NCBI GenBank assembly: GCA_031002005.1
Contig: JARYHS010009186.1
Location: 248,429,894-248,493,893 of the forward strand
Direction: 5' to 3'
From: Vandiemenella viatica
Taxonomy: Eukaryota > Arthropoda > Insecta > Orthoptera > Morabidae
Length of the DNA stretch: 64,000 bases
The translations under genes were made by a program, and so were the position numbers. Below the pieces are notes generated by a model, which saw only the letters and a program-made list of their open reading frames with translations, was not told the DNA's origin and ran no database searches. Below, one piece after another: positions 1 through 11,868 of the stretch; the first letter of the stretch is position 1; each line of letters starts with the position of its first letter.

Positions 1-2
1 GC

Positions 3-677
3 TCTGAACACGAGCTCATTACTAATGTTTTCCCAGATATACAACTAAATATTAACGACGAAAACTGGTTATGTGAGAGGACAATACTTGCTCCGAAAAA
101 TGACTCTGTTGCCAAAATAAATAAACAAATATTAGAGGTAATAGCAGGAGAAGTGACAACATACTCTTCCATCGATACTGTAATGTCAACTGACTATGCT
201 GCCACCTATCCCGTCGAGTTTTTAAACTCTTTGGAATTATCTGGGGTGCCGTCCCACAAACTGGAGCTAAAGGTTGGCGCTCCAGTTCTCCTGATGCGTA
301 ATCTCGACCCCCCAAGATTGTGCAATGGCACCAGATTACGAATAACAGAACTAGGAAGAAACATCGTGAAGGCGACAATTCTTACCGGTGCATCTAAAGG
401 GGAAGCCGTATTAATTCCGCGTATTCCAATCATTCCCAGTAATATTCCCTTTCAATTTAAAAGATTACAGTTCCCATTAAAAACTGCATTTTCAATGACA
501 ATTAATAAATCACAGGGTCAAACGTTAAAAGTGGTGGGAATATATTTGGATACTCCTTGCTTTTCCCATGGTCAATTATATGTTGCCTGCTCGCGGGTAT
601 CGACTGCAAAAAATTTACATGTTTTTTCAGAAAATAACAAGTCATACAATATTGTATATACCGATTTATTAAAGTGA
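3..677 (+). CDS. Helitron PIF1-like helicase, C-terminal part
   Basis: The frame is open from the window edge to a TGA at 675-677, so this is a 5'-partial gene with no visible start. It encodes the end of the Rep/helicase protein that unwinds DNA during rolling-circle transposition. Recognisable helicase pieces are LMRNLDPPRLCNGTRL (typical of the Helitron/PIF1 C-terminal region), then FSMTINKSQGQTL (motif V-like region with SQGQTL), then GQLYVACSRVS (motif VI, with the CSR arginine). The C-terminus is short after motif VI, as expected for the family. No stop or frameshift is seen in this part, so it is the least decayed coding region at this end, but nothing shows whether the upstream Rep domain is intact. 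Confidence 0.85.
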   Translation, partial: SEHELITNVFPDIQLNINDENWLCERTILAPKNDSVAKINKQILEVIAGEVTTYSSIDTVMSTDYAATYPVEFLNSLELSGVPSHKLELKVGAPVLLMRNLDPPRLCNGTRLRITELGRNIVKATILTGASKGEAVLIPRIPIIPSNIPFQFKRLQFPLKTAFSMTINKSQGQTLKVVGIYLDTPCFSHGQLYVACSRVSTAKNLHVFSENNKSYNIVYTDLLK

Positions 678-884
678 AAATACTCCTAACATACAGAATA
701 TTTTTATTGTTTTAAAAATTCAATGTAGTTGTTGTGGGACATAAATAAATGTTTCTTCTTTTACTGCAATACTTCTTACTACTATTACTAATAAAATAGC
801 TCTAATATAAAGTGTATGGTCGTATAGACCTGATGACAAGGCTTCTTTACGTCTGCACAGTCAGCCCCTTTCATAGCCCCTTAA

Positions 885-1083
885 CCTAACCCAGTAATCC
901 TACTGGACGAAATGATCTACAGTTCAACGTGGAATCAGAACCAAGTGTATTCTGGCGTACTTCACATTACACAACAACCTATGTCAAAGGATCTATGAAA
1001 ATCCTCGCCGACACTGGGATTCAAGCTGGGGACTTTTCCATCTCCAGCTGGACGCCCTGACCACTGAGCAACCAAACCTCTCA
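885..1083 (-). mobile_element. tRNA-derived SINE
   Basis: On the minus strand an A-box-like TGCTCAGTGGTCAG (1057-1070) and a B-box-like GCTTGAATCCC (about 1015-1025) are spaced as in a tRNA head, which is a pol III promoter. The body that follows, with a TGATTCCACGTTGAACTG-like stretch, is shared with the plus-strand copy at 3.5-3.7 kb, so the two are diverged members of one family. It lies inside the Helitron tail. Confidence 0.6.
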
Positions 1084-1142
1084 AGAAAATCATATTACTT
1101 ACAACACTCTTCAACGCGGACGAAGTCGCGGGTAACTGCTAG

Positions 1143-3532
1143 TAATATTTATAAATTCAGAAACATTAACCAATAATTTTTTCCGTAAAATAATAATGAT
1201 TTATATTTTTAAATTAATGAATCAAATCTGATATTTAGCCTATTCTTAACGATAAACGAAACACCAATCACAGCGCATGACGTCATACGTTAGGAAACAA
1301 GCGATACCGCGCCGCGTTAACATGTATTTTTTAAAAGTGTTTTTACCGACGTTTATTTAAGTTTTTTGATAAGAGACGTGGTAACGGTTGTCCAAGTACA
1401 GGTAGTTGCCGATTCTTTAAACCATTGTTTTCATGAATCCAGAAGTTACTAAATCCGACAGCTGAAATCTTCGTAAAGTGACTATAATAATGTTTTGAAG
1501 TTTCTTTGTCACAAATTTGGATTGTAGTGCTGCTGAGTTTCGAAGTGTAAAGACATCTGTGTAATTACAGGCTTTTCGACCGGAAACGCTAAACGCATTA
1601 TGACTATAAGGAGCTATCCATAATCCATGTAGCTCCATTTTGCCCTCTTGTGAAACCCCTTCCAAAACACCTAGCCTTGTTTCACTATTGATTGCAGATG
1701 ATATTTTGTACCGTTTTCTCTTGTCAGATTATCGTAAATTACATACAGAGATAATTAAATGACAAGAGTATAACTCTTCTACGAGTTATTTATACGAGTT
1801 TTAGAAGAACTTAATTACTGTTAATTAATTAAATGACGGAAGTAAATATTTACATGGTGTTGAGATGTATCTCATTTCAACTGTGACAATAATATGAATG
1901 AAAAGCTACGTGGCCTGGCTCGGAATCCCCTTCCCCCTACGTAGCTTTCCAGCTAACCCCTCCTCCCCCCTCGACCGAGCCACGTGATTAATGGATTCCC
2001 CTAACTTCACGAAACGATTAAAATCACTTAATACTGTTGGAATAACAAATCTGAGGACAAGTTGCTTTACACATATATGACGTCACGCGCGACGAGATCA
2101 CATGAAATATTGTTTGCGTGAGAACTTAAATAGTTTAACATTTACACATGGTTTTATGTACTTATAAACCTTTATTTAAATAAAGTACAGTTTTTCTTGG
2201 CTAAATATTTCTACAATGGTCAATTTAAAATACTTTCTGAAAATTTGTCCCGTCTCCTACTCTGTTACGTGGCTAGACAGTCTAACTTCTACGTATATAC
2301 TACTGCGAGATGCAATTATGTTTTTGATGACCGCGAATCTGTTGTTCAGATTTTGCTCATATTTACAATAAATGCCTGATGACCAACAAAACATTCTGAA
2401 TAGTGTCCTTAGCCTTCGATTGGCGAAACTATGGTTTCATGTTGATGCGAAGTTGAAAGCTTATAAATTACTAAACAATAATAATAATTAAGAAAATAGT
2501 AAACATTGTCTGTTGAACGCGATTTATACATCGTAATAGTTTTTTTGTTCCACTGGCGTTGCGTTAATTGTAACATAATAGATTTTAAGAGGGAGGTCCT
2601 ACACCCTACTGACATCGTACGTGAGCGAAGTAACCGAAGTTGCTGGTAATATCCAAAATTTCTTTGATTGTTTATCTGTGAACCATCAGTACAAATCTCA
2701 AAATCCGCGTGGACGAAGTCGCTGATACAGTTGGTATAATATAATATTAGTAACATTAATCAGATAATAGAAGTGGCAGCCTGGGAGAAGCCAAGTCCAG
2801 AACTAGATGAATGTGTGTTGATGGATAATAGTGAGTGTACGAAAATTGTAATGTTAGTATAGCAATTCTTAGTCTTTAATTTTTAAATGAAAAATTCGGA
2901 TACAAAGGTTACATACCTGGACTGGATGTCGTAATATGAGATGTGTCATCATCAGTCTGACGACTGATAACATCAGTCTTGCGCTTTTTGCACAAAAAGC
3001 GTCTTATGTCGTTCATAACTTGAACAAAGACTCACAAGTACATACGATCACTCACTCGTCTTGCGACTTTGTTGGTTGTAGCTAAACATCATGCCACACT
3101 TGCTCCATACTGATCCCCAACAACTATTTACCTATTGTTGGCGCTCACGCGATTGAAGTGAGTTCAAAGGATACCGCGTCAGTCCAACACTCTGCCGGCA
3201 CCCAGCCGTGTGGTCCAATAGGTGGTGTTGTCCGGTGTCGGGCTGATAGATACGGAGAAAGTATAGAAGGAGTTCGAGAATTTCAGATCTTTTACGACCA
3301 GATGTTGTTTTCCTGTTACTGATTGTCTTAAGAAATTTCTTTTCTCTTCAGCCTCACTTCCAAGCTCATCGCATAATCGTACACTCTCGTATATTGCATT
3401 ATTCTAAAACATTCGTAAAATTTCGTTTCAACAGATGCTCTGAACGTTTATGCACTGGAATATCAAAAATATAGTACATTGTACAAAAAAAAAAAGAGTA
3501 CGTTTACTTTATGATTTTTGTAATATCTAGAT
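1143..3532. other. Unassigned AT-rich DNA
   Basis: No convincing gene. A perfect 10-bp inverted repeat, AAAGCTACGT (1902-1911) and ACGTAGCTTT (1939-1948), flanks a GC-richer loop. At about 2705-2735 a GGACGAAGTCGC segment resembles the Helitron 3' hairpin at 1.12 kb but lacks a clear CTRR end, so it may be an older Helitron terminus. Short open frames here have no recognisable motifs. Confidence 0.4.
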
Positions 3533-3534
3533 TT

Positions 3535-3745
3535 GGTCTGGTGACTCAAAGGGTTACGGCGTAGAATGAGATATAGAAGATCCCCGGTTGAAATCCCGGT
3601 CTAGGGTGCAATTTTTACTGGACTTAAAATGATCTTCACCTCTGGCAAAGCATTGATTTATTAATCCGAAGTTGCTAGGACTCTCCGTCATTGGAATTCC
3701 ACGTCAAACTGTAGTTCTAATTTTTTCGGTAGAATTACCAGACTA
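3535..3745 (+). mobile_element. tRNA-derived SINE, diverged
   Basis: A-box-like TGGTGACTCAAAGGG and B-box-like GGTTGAAATCCCGG (3585-3598) mark a tRNA-like head. The body contains TTGGAATTCCACGTCAAACTG, close to the matching part of the minus-strand SINE at 0.9-1.1 kb. No clear tail or target duplication was identified. Confidence 0.55.
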
Positions 3746-4186
3746 TTTTGGGTGACAATGATTGAGTTGACCAGAGCAGCGGGTAAGAAACTCTGTATCC
3801 AGGAACTCAATTATCAATACCACATAAAATTATTGTACAGCATCTTTACGGTCTGTATTTAAATTAACATACACGATCTCTTTCTTTATTAACAAATAAT
3901 ACCAAGGACTTAAAAACCTTTTGTTTGTAAATCGTCTGCGGACATGGGCGGATGAATTCCCTTCCGACCCCCATCGCGTGGCACGCGAACACCCAGGAAA
4001 GATGCAAATAAAAAAAACCACGTGGCTTGAAATTGACACGACGTTCAAGCCTAATTTTATATATCTGCTTATAATTATGAGGATAAGCTGTTCTAATTAA
4101 TATTATTACTTAATTATTTAATAAATAGAAGATGTAATATATAATTATAATGTGTAAGAAGTATAAAAATATATTTTGAATTTGCC

Positions 4187-4307
4187 GGTGCACCCCAGGG
4201 TCGCATTTAAAGGGGCCCGCGCCACAAAAAAAATGGGGTTCGCACCACTTCCGGAAATTTTTGGGCCGATGGGGGGGGGGGCACCAATGCAACCCTGGTG
4301 CACCCCC
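4187..4307. repeat. Small GC-rich inverted-repeat (MITE-like) unit
   Basis: GGTGCACCCCAGGGTCGCAT at 4187 and the reverse complement of 4286-4307, which starts GGGTGCACCAGGGTTGCAT, form imperfect inverted ends around about 120 bp that include a G homopolymer. The GC content contrasts sharply with the AT-rich surroundings. No target duplication was found. Confidence 0.4.
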
Positions 4308-4874
4308 CTAGAAGCAATCCTGCCCATGGTTATACCAGATCCTTCTGTCTGGTTTCAAGATGAACTTCTGGAAACTGTGAACCAAGAATTTAAGTTACGC
4401 TCTAGTCTACACTGGATGGAAGACGGATCGTGTTATAAAAACACAATGTTTTGACAAAGTGCTGTATTATTTTCATCAGATATATTTCTGCTGATTGAAT
4501 AGACAACTCTGTTTTTAACAGACAGAGCAGATATCTGTATGGGCTTACACCCATGCAGTATCTGAAGTTCCGAGGCACTGTTGCCCTTTGGCTTCTTTCT
4601 GTTTCATTGGAATTAAAATGGCATGTTATAAAAGTCATGATACTAAGAGGTAATTTATTAGATAAGATTAGATTCATGAATTAATGTTGGATGGAATGAA
4701 AAGGTCAAAGATGAGCCGAGTCAACAGCTCAATCACTTTCTGCAGTTGGGCATCTCTCTTGTCGAGGACGTAGCCAGGATTTTTTTCAGGTGCATGGGTG
4801 GTGCAGGCAAGAGAAAACTGATAATATGGATGCTACAAAAACGTTCATTATTGGAATACATATATATTCTACTA

Positions 4875-5295
4875 ATTAACCGACTTCAAAAAAAGGAGGT
4901 TCTCAATTCGTCTGTATGTTTTTGTATGTATGTTCAGCGATATCTTCGCCAATTTTGAACCGATTTCAATGAAATTTTTTTAGTGGCTAGGGTATACCTC
5001 CAAAGTGGTCCCATATGAATTTCATTGAGAAACCACCCCTTCTACCACCACTCACCCCTTAATTTTTATACAAATCCACATTTTTTATTCGATCTCGATG
5101 AAACTTTGGACATATATAGACAAAAATAAACAGAAAAATACTGTCAACTTTTGGTTTAAAAAAACTGAAACCCTCTCCCCCTATCCACCCCCTTAATTTT
5201 TGCAAATTTTCTTTATTCAAAGCTACAGTCGACACCATTTAACTGATCTCCATTAAAGTTGGCAATTACATGTAATTTTTCATGGAGAAGGTTTC
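4875..5295 (+). repeat. Interspersed repeat starting AACCGACTTC
   Basis: The stretch begins AACCGACTTCAAAAAA-GGAGGTTCTCAATTCG and continues with ATGTATGTTC and CGATATCTTCGCC-type text. I recognise this layout from common non-coding repeats in insect genomes, from memory and not from a search. It abuts the inverted-repeat element at 5296 and may be part of it. No coding potential. Confidence 0.45.
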
Positions 5296-6045
5296 TAATA
5301 AAAAAAAAATATAAAATAATTGTTTAAAAAAACATAAAAACCGCCTTCAAAAAAAGCACTATAAATTTTAAAATAACTTTATACCTTGCTTAGGATAAAG
5401 TAAATCTAAATGGACAATATTTTACATTACTGTCATTGATATTTTTACATTAATTAGTTATTATTGGAGTCGGTGCCAGCTGTCAAATCGCAAAGATCGA
5501 ATTACTGAACTTCTTTTGGTGTTAGACGCGAAACGAACAAAAATTCCCAATATTTTACAACATGTCGTGAGGCAGATAGTGTTATTGCGGGGAAACAGAT
5601 TAGGGAAACAAATTAAAAGTATTTTAATCTGTGGCTCGGCCTTATTGGTCATCCAGATATATCTCTCCTGCTACAGTGTCAGTAGGTAGGCTGCATCATG
5701 CAGTAAACGATTTACAGTTAGTATAATATCGGCGTATCATCTGTATGTTTTGTTGAAATATTTTTCTAGCATTAATTGTAGGTAAGCAGTAACATGATTT
5801 TTTATGTATTATTGTTATTTCTCATTGTTTTTATCTTTTTGTTTTTCTTGCTTTCGCTGGCACCGACTCCAAAAATAACTAATTAATGTAAAAATATCAA
5901 TGACAGTAATGTAAAATATTGTCCATTTAGATTTACTTTATCCTAAGCAAGGTATAAAGTTATTTTAAAATTTTTAGTGCTTTTTTTTTTGAAGGCGGTT
6001 TTTATGTTGTTTTTTTAAACAATTATTTTATTATTTTTTTAATAG
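5296..6045. mobile_element. Foldback/MITE with ~185-bp inverted ends
   Basis: The left end (about 5296-5480) and right end (about 5857-6045) are long imperfect inverted repeats: AAAACCGCCTTCAAAAAA, TAAATCTAAATGGACAAT and GGAGTCGGTGCCAGC occur in order on the left and reverse-complemented on the right. The 375-bp interior has no gene. Exact termini and target duplication are blurred by A-rich and T-rich flanks. Confidence 0.65.
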
Positions 6046-8116
6046 TAAATTTCGAGCTACTTCATCTGAAATTTTATTGTAAAAATTTTCTGTGTACATA
6101 GGCTACGCTGAGAGTTTAGATGGTTCTCTAGCATCGTTGACCTCATCCATGTTTTAACCATGGAGGAAGGAAAGGATTTAACACGGCGCAGTGTAGAGAA
6201 GGACTCTCTGTGTTGCTTGTTGAACAATGCTGAGCCAAGGAAATTAGGATTTCTTGTTTTGTAGCAGAAATAGATACTTCTGGCTAATTTAACTCTTTTG
6301 TAAGGTCTAGTTCTCCAAAATTTCCGTTGTCAAACCGTTTTCCTTCCATAGTTTATACCATAGTTCGACTTCATAAACAAAAAATTTTAAGTTGTGGTAC
6401 TGGCAAAAGCTTTGTGGATTTTTTTTTTTAATCAATCAATGACATACTTAAACTTTAACTGGGATGTAGCTATGGATTGCAATCCAGCAATGCGGGTTAT
6501 CGCATCATTTGACAGTCTGGCGGATCCAACATCTAATTAAGCGGATCCGCAATCCGTAGAATAGGGTGAAAACATGTTTGTCTTCGTCACCTTGCCTCCC
6601 TGTCCTCACTTTCCGGTCGGCAGTCCGACTCGTTCTCTACCGGTTGTATCTCCCCGTTTACCTGTAACCGTCAAGTTAACATTTGACTCACGGCAACAAA
6701 TGTGTGTTTATATCGTCCTTCTTAATAATAAGTAAATAGATTCACTTTTACGTTTTTATAAGAACTCCAGTTTGTATTACTACAGTTGAGTATTACTGTA
6801 ATTTGAGTTATGTCGTCCTATTGCAAAACTAGCTCTCAGATCGTACACACAAAAAAGGCACAAATAGAGTTGTTTCTGAGGAGGAAGCAGAAAAAGAAGG
6901 GTAGAACTATTGACCGCTAATTCAAAATCTTTTGAATACATGATGTGTTAAAATGTTTTTTTTCATAAACTGTAATTCGTATTTGAGATATTTCTTTTCA
7001 AAAAGTGGATTTTAATTCCCTAATTCTATAAGTTCTTGTTATATAACTATTATATACCCTAAACTATTCATCAGGTGGCCCATTACATACAATGAATATA
7101 CCAAATAACTTTTATAATCACTTTCAATAGTAAAGCATTTTTTATTTCAGAACATAACCTTGTTATATCTCAATTTTCTTGCTAAACAATTTAGAAGGGA
7201 GCAAATCTCATATAGTTGTATAGTAAAGAAAATATGTTTGCTAGAAATAATGCTTCTTCAGTGTTGTGACTTGATGGATAGCCTGCCTCTTCTTATGTGA
7301 TTTCTAAGTTCGATATTGCCTTAAATGTTTTCAATAGTGTAATCTGATACAAGTGTTTAACTTCAGCAAACTTTCAGAGTATATTTCAAATTCGTAACTA
7401 CTGCGACTTTCTATCATTTATGTATGACCTGTTAGCTATTACAGGATACAGGGTAAACTAATAGCTTGGCGGCCGGTTTCAAGAACTATAGCATCTTAGA
7501 GAAAAGGTATAAGTTATACAGGCAACACAATCAAGTTAACAAGTAATGTTTGAACCCCAAGCAAGCATATTTTCGTGACATCTATGATAACAAAGTTTTA
7601 AAATACCGTAAATGTTGACATAATTGCTCAGTTTGAATATTTCAAGAAAAAATGGCAAAGATTTTCGTTGAGTGTTTGATAAGTGGACGTGCCATAAAAA
7701 AAACCTATATTTGAACGTTTATGTTCACCGCAAAGAAACACATTTTAATATCAGCTTGCTTAGAATACGCGGTTCGTGCACCACGGAGCATTGCATCAGT
7801 TTGGTCAAAGAACGACTGACAAAATTGGCAGTATTGACGTTTCATACGCCTCCCATGGCCAAAAATAGAAAACTACTGAAAGAAATGGAACGCACTGAAA
7901 CAATTTTGACTTGGACATAGACCACGAAGAACTGTAACGCATTGGCAACCGACTCTAGTAATCCTGAGTATTCAATCCAACGCATATAATGAATTCTGAC
8001 TTACTGTTAGTAGCAGCGCACTGTAACTGGTAAGCACCTGTCCTCGCCGCATCATTCCATCATGCGAAAGTCCACTGACAATGCCTTCAAAATGCTCGTT
8101 AAAATAGCAAAAATCG

Positions 8117-8117
<1 letters not shown>
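6046..8117. other. Unassigned AT-rich DNA
   Basis: No gene recognised. Around 6480-6560 lies a short repeat (GACAGTCTGGCGGATCC and GCGGATCCGCAATCC) whose reverse complement recurs near 37.17 kb. An 82-residue frame at 7672-7920 has no motif and I treat it as chance. Confidence 0.4.

Positions 8118-8164
<47 letters not shown>
8118..8164 (+). repeat. T homopolymer, 47 nt
   Basis: An uninterrupted run of T. It may be the reverse-complement poly(A) tail of an old minus-strand retroposon, but I see no SINE or LINE body next to it. Run length may be affected by sequencing error. Confidence 0.9.
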
Positions 8165-8165
<1 letters not shown>

Positions 8166-8824
8166 AGACCACGGTTCCCATATAAATCTGAAATATTTGA
8201 CACGTACTTTCTCAGTAAAAAGGTTTCTCGTAAAAAGTTTATGATGTACTCTATGATGCTAATTGTGTTCCGTATTTCTGTAATTTGATTTGAATTGTTC
8301 TTAACCAGATAAGTAAGTAGCTTGCACAATACAAATACAAGGCTTTTTTTTATATTTCCCTTTAAAAATTTTTTGTTAACCCCACCAATATCACCCGCCA
8401 ATGTAGAACACCCTTCATATCCTTGGCTAACACCTGTCAGATCCATGTCCTTCGTTTTCTAAACACCTATCAATTTTTGATGCTATAATTTGTCATTCGA
8501 TGCCATCAGTTCTACGGATCCGAGAAATATTTTGTGGATTGTATTTTTATCTTCTTCATGAAAACTGATTTTTATGGAAAGCTGTTCTTACCAAACTACG
8601 TCATACGACTCCGCCAATATAATATAAGCATACTCTTTTTATTTATTTATTTATTTTTATTTTATTTTTTTTGCAGCCTGCATAATTTTACTTTTAGTGA
8701 CCAAGCTGCACATGGCAATGATTTCGATTTGAATCTGTGAGGAGATAATATAAATAACATTTTTATTAACGTTTTCAATACACTGTTTCAAAACTAGAAC
8801 TCTTGAATCAATTCTTAGTTTCAG
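8165..8824. other. Unassigned AT-rich DNA
   Basis: AT-rich with a short TTTA-rich tract near 8640-8660; nothing recognisable. Confidence 0.4.
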
Positions 8825-8954
8825 CAGGTCTTCAAGAACACCTTGATGTTGCTCGTTCCTTCTTAAAGGCACGTCATTTTTATGGTGTACCACAAAAAAC
8901 AATAGAAGATATTATAGATGACATGACTTGTCGAATGTCTTCTACTTCCGTCTG
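8825..8954 (+). other. Candidate isolated exon, unknown protein
   Basis: A 130-nt segment sits between a strong acceptor (ATTCTTAGTTTCAG, ending 8824) and a strong donor (GTGAGT at 8955). It reads without stops as a helical-looking peptide including FLKARHFYGVPQKTIEDII and DDMTCRMSSTS. It resembles, by eye only, a helical segment seen in insect proteins of unknown function. Joining it directly to the next candidate at 10136 would create a TGA at the junction, so the two do not form a simple two-exon gene. It could be a fossil exon or chance. Confidence 0.25.
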
Positions 8955-10135
8955 GTGAGTAGCACTCATTACAGCGACAGATATTTTTTCAGAGAAGTTC
9001 TTAGCGTTTTTAGCTTCTGATTGATGATAATGTGATTAAACATGTTTTTGCAGTATTCGTGGATATTGTTAAAGTGAAGAAAGTTCGAGTAACAAATTAA
9101 TTAGAATATATCGTACTAGCAGAGACACATAAGTCTGTAAGCAACCATGATTAAATTTTCATTTCAAATTAGTGGCTTTAGCACCTACAGAAAAGTTGTA
9201 ATTTTCAGGAAGGTACCCAGCACCGTTTTAGTATCTCTCTCCACCACCATTGTACTTAAGTCGTAAGACTGAAATTAATATGAACCTGTGCCTGTGGGCT
9301 GTAACATCGTATATAGCAGTATTGATACGACCACAGAATGAAACAATTTGACTATTGGACTGACCAAACTCTTATCTGGACGAATCCGGGCACCTAGGAC
9401 AAATATACTGTAAATTTATGAGTAATAAATATTTTATCACAAATTAGCTCTTACACTATCGACTTTTCACAATAGCTTAATTGTAATAAAAAACAAATGA
9501 ATGCAGCTAACTGTTGTTATTAAATAAAAGTCGTACTTTTTGTAGGAACTGTATGTAATACTATTAAATGCCGTCGTTAGCCTTACGGTAAATACAAATT
9601 AATTACATTTAAAAAAAACTTCCTTTTATCAATTGTTATAAAAAAAAAAAGATTACTAGCGCACGTTCTGGGGATATCACAGTATAAACGATCCGATGGG
9701 TTGCATGCGGGTCCAGACTGCCTGCAGTCTATCGGTATTTAGCCACGCGGCAAAGGCTCCCTACTTCCTGGTTCACGCGCAGTAAAGACGGAGTTGTCTT
9801 TGTTCGAGTTTGCTCACGCGACACAGCGACATTTTGTTACCATGGATAACGAAAACTGTCGCCTTTGAACACAATTGTAAGGTGCCAAATATTTTTTGTG
9901 TAATAGTAAATGTGCAGCCTAAGACTCCGATGCTATCACCTCCATCACCACCACAACCATCACCTGAAACTCCAATCAACGAAACTATAGGATCACCAAA
10001 TGACATCATTAACTCAATACATTTTACCTAAGTAAGAAGTAAGTTCTCGTTAAGAATGGCAGCAGAAAATTGAATAGCAATAAAAAATTTACTATAAAAT
10101 GAGTACTATTACCTTTTCTTTGCTCATTCTTTCAG
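8955..10135. other. Unassigned DNA
   Basis: No gene recognised. A short proline/serine-rich open stretch (PKTPMLSPPSPPQPSP, about 9918-10028) is followed by a GTAAGA donor-like site but ends in an in-frame TAA before it, and its phase does not fit the neighbouring exon candidates. Confidence 0.35.
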
Positions 10136-10274
10136 AGCTTCGCAAAATGCGTCAAAAACATCTGGAACTCTTCAAGAAAATGATTGTTTTGACACTCGAA
10201 AAAGGTATTTCAGGCTAGTACACGAGTGTCCCATTGCTAGAAATCTTGAAGTCACAGCATCTCTCAGTAACTGA
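10136..10274 (+). other. Candidate terminal exon, unknown protein
   Basis: A long pyrimidine tract ending TTCTTTCAG (to 10135) precedes an open frame of 45 codons ending in TGA at 10272-10274, with a segment CFDTRKRYFRLVHECPIA. The acceptor is strong; coding status is not proven. It may belong to the same old gene or transposon as the candidate at 8.8 kb. Confidence 0.2.
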
Positions 10275-11190
10275 AATCACCTCCCGAATCTGAGTGTTCA
10301 CTGGCACAATTAATGATATTAGGAACTCTACCGCTGTCATTCTCGTAAAATTTGTTTATTGTATCCTCGATGGCTTCATATCTCATATGTTCCATGAGTT
10401 TCTCACCATACCGTATTCTATTAAAATACAATCTCCATAGCCTCCAAATCACTTTTGGTTTAGGTTTCTAGTATACAGCGTGATCCATCACAGTGGAAGT
10501 TGCTGCTACTCGAGCACGGTGGCTTCACGAAAAAGACAGTGCCTGCATAGTATGCCGCGCAATCCTGGCGGGGTTGCATTGCCACCCACGGCTGCCGCGT
10601 TCGTCGACAGAAAAGGTTCGCGCGGCAAATAACCGGTTTGGCGCGCTCGAACATGGCTCGTGTGGCATACGCACATAGTCGATACCCGCAGCTTAAGAGT
10701 CGCCAGCAGCACCATGCGTGGCGCGTTATACCGCCTCGCCCTCGCTAAAGTCTGTTTCCCGCAGATAGCAGGTTTAAATGGCGCGAACCGAATTAATTTT
10801 TGAAAGTTGCTTTACATCTTTTATTCTTCGGTTTGGCAGAGCTCCGATCGAGCGCATATCCGCGTCCTCCCACCCCTTGGTCTTGGTTGCACATCTCAAA
10901 CGCAGCAGTTCTTACAGCACCCACCACAACCATCTCGGCTGGCAGTTGCATGCATTGCAAGTAATTCTATAGTGTTACAGATCGCGAATTCACCATCTGA
11001 TGACCCCGCTTTTATGATGGGACCCTAGCGAGTGAACTTGGTATAGCACAGCGCTCCCTCATTCTGGCCACACTCCTTTGGCTTTTGTCGGCTGTGTGTG
11101 GTGACCAGATTTTGCGGGCGGCATACCACTTAATTGGAGTTGCTGTCTTGCATGTCACCCTACATAGCAGGATATAAAGCTGGGTATTTA
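10275..11190. other. Unassigned DNA with a GC-rich island
   Basis: Bases 10480-10770 are clearly richer in G and C and in CpG than the surroundings (CGCGCGGCAAATAACCGG, CGCGTTATACCGCC). No family-specific motif was recognised in any frame. It could be a fragment of an unrecognised repeat or an old promoter. Confidence 0.35.
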
Positions 11191-11196
11191 AACATG

Positions 11197-11868
11197 GAAT
11201 AAAAATAAACGCCAAGAAGAGTCAGCTTATTAGATACACGGATAAAAAGGTAAAGATTTTCTCTGAGTATACTAGATGGAAGAGCTTGTTGAAGATATGT
11301 TTTTATTGTAAATTAAAGTGAGCAGGAAACATTGGCAGATGGTAGGAAGAGGTTAATCCCTAATTTGTTGGTGAGGGTGACGAGGGAAGGTGCAAGGGAA
11401 TTGAGAGAATCGAGCTGCAAAACCTTGGTCAAATCACTACTTGAATATGGTGATGTTGAAACCACATTATGGGTATCAAATTTACGAGCTGCAGGGATAC
11501 AAAAGAGAGCAAAAATATATTTTTGTGGAAATTACAACAGAAGGCAATCAGTAATTGATATGATGAAGGAGCTTGGTTGCGAATCATAGGAAGGCAGAAG
11601 GCGGGTACAGAGTGTTTGGATTGTCCAGAGCTTATAACCGCGATAATAAATAGATGGATATTAGAAGAAGGACTAGGGGTTTGAATCGTAAGCTGACACT
11701 TGAATTCAGCCAAAAAAGGTGTAATATTTTCGTTTGTAGTTAAGGGAGACAGGGAACGGAATAAATTACCAACGGAAATTATGGGCAGTTTACCAAAAAG
11801 ACTGAAGTTGTTTATAGTTCAAATTCGTAAATGGCATGGATAGGGGTGTAGGGACATTGGCACCAGAG
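11197..11868 (+). mobile_element. LINE family A, 3'-end fragment
   Basis: Starts with sequence matching the RT-downstream region of the copy at 19.1 kb (AAGAGTCAGCTTATTAGATA) and ends with the family's shared tail, here GGGACATTGGCACCAGAG then TGTGCCCCACCGCAG. The coding part, about 11332-11589, keeps TREGARELRESSCKTLVKSL and YFCGNYNRRQSVIDMMKELG, aligned with the C-terminal domain of other copies, but carries internal deletions and stops. A 5'-truncated dead copy. Confidence 0.75.

Larger units (their letters stand above)
1..1142 (+). mobile_element. Helitron, 3' part with terminal hairpin
   Basis: The first kilobase reads as the 3' portion of a Helitron rolling-circle transposon; its 5' part lies outside the window. 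It holds the helicase C-terminus, an AT-rich tail and, at about 1113-1142, a short GC hairpin (CGC-G-GAC, loop GAA, GTC-GCG) followed by GGTAACTG and CTAG, with T as the next base. A hairpin a few bases before CTRR and insertion before T are the known Helitron 3' signature. A minus-strand SINE occupies part of the tail. The join of helicase and terminus into one element is inferred from orientation and distance. Confidence 0.6.

Noticed and set aside
820..840. GGTC-GTATA-GACC hairpin as the Helitron 3' end
   Set aside because: No CTRR follows at the expected distance; the hairpin with CTAG at 1142 fits better.
8118..8164. Poly(A) tail of a minus-strand retrogene
   Set aside because: No SINE, LINE or gene-like body was found on its high-coordinate side.
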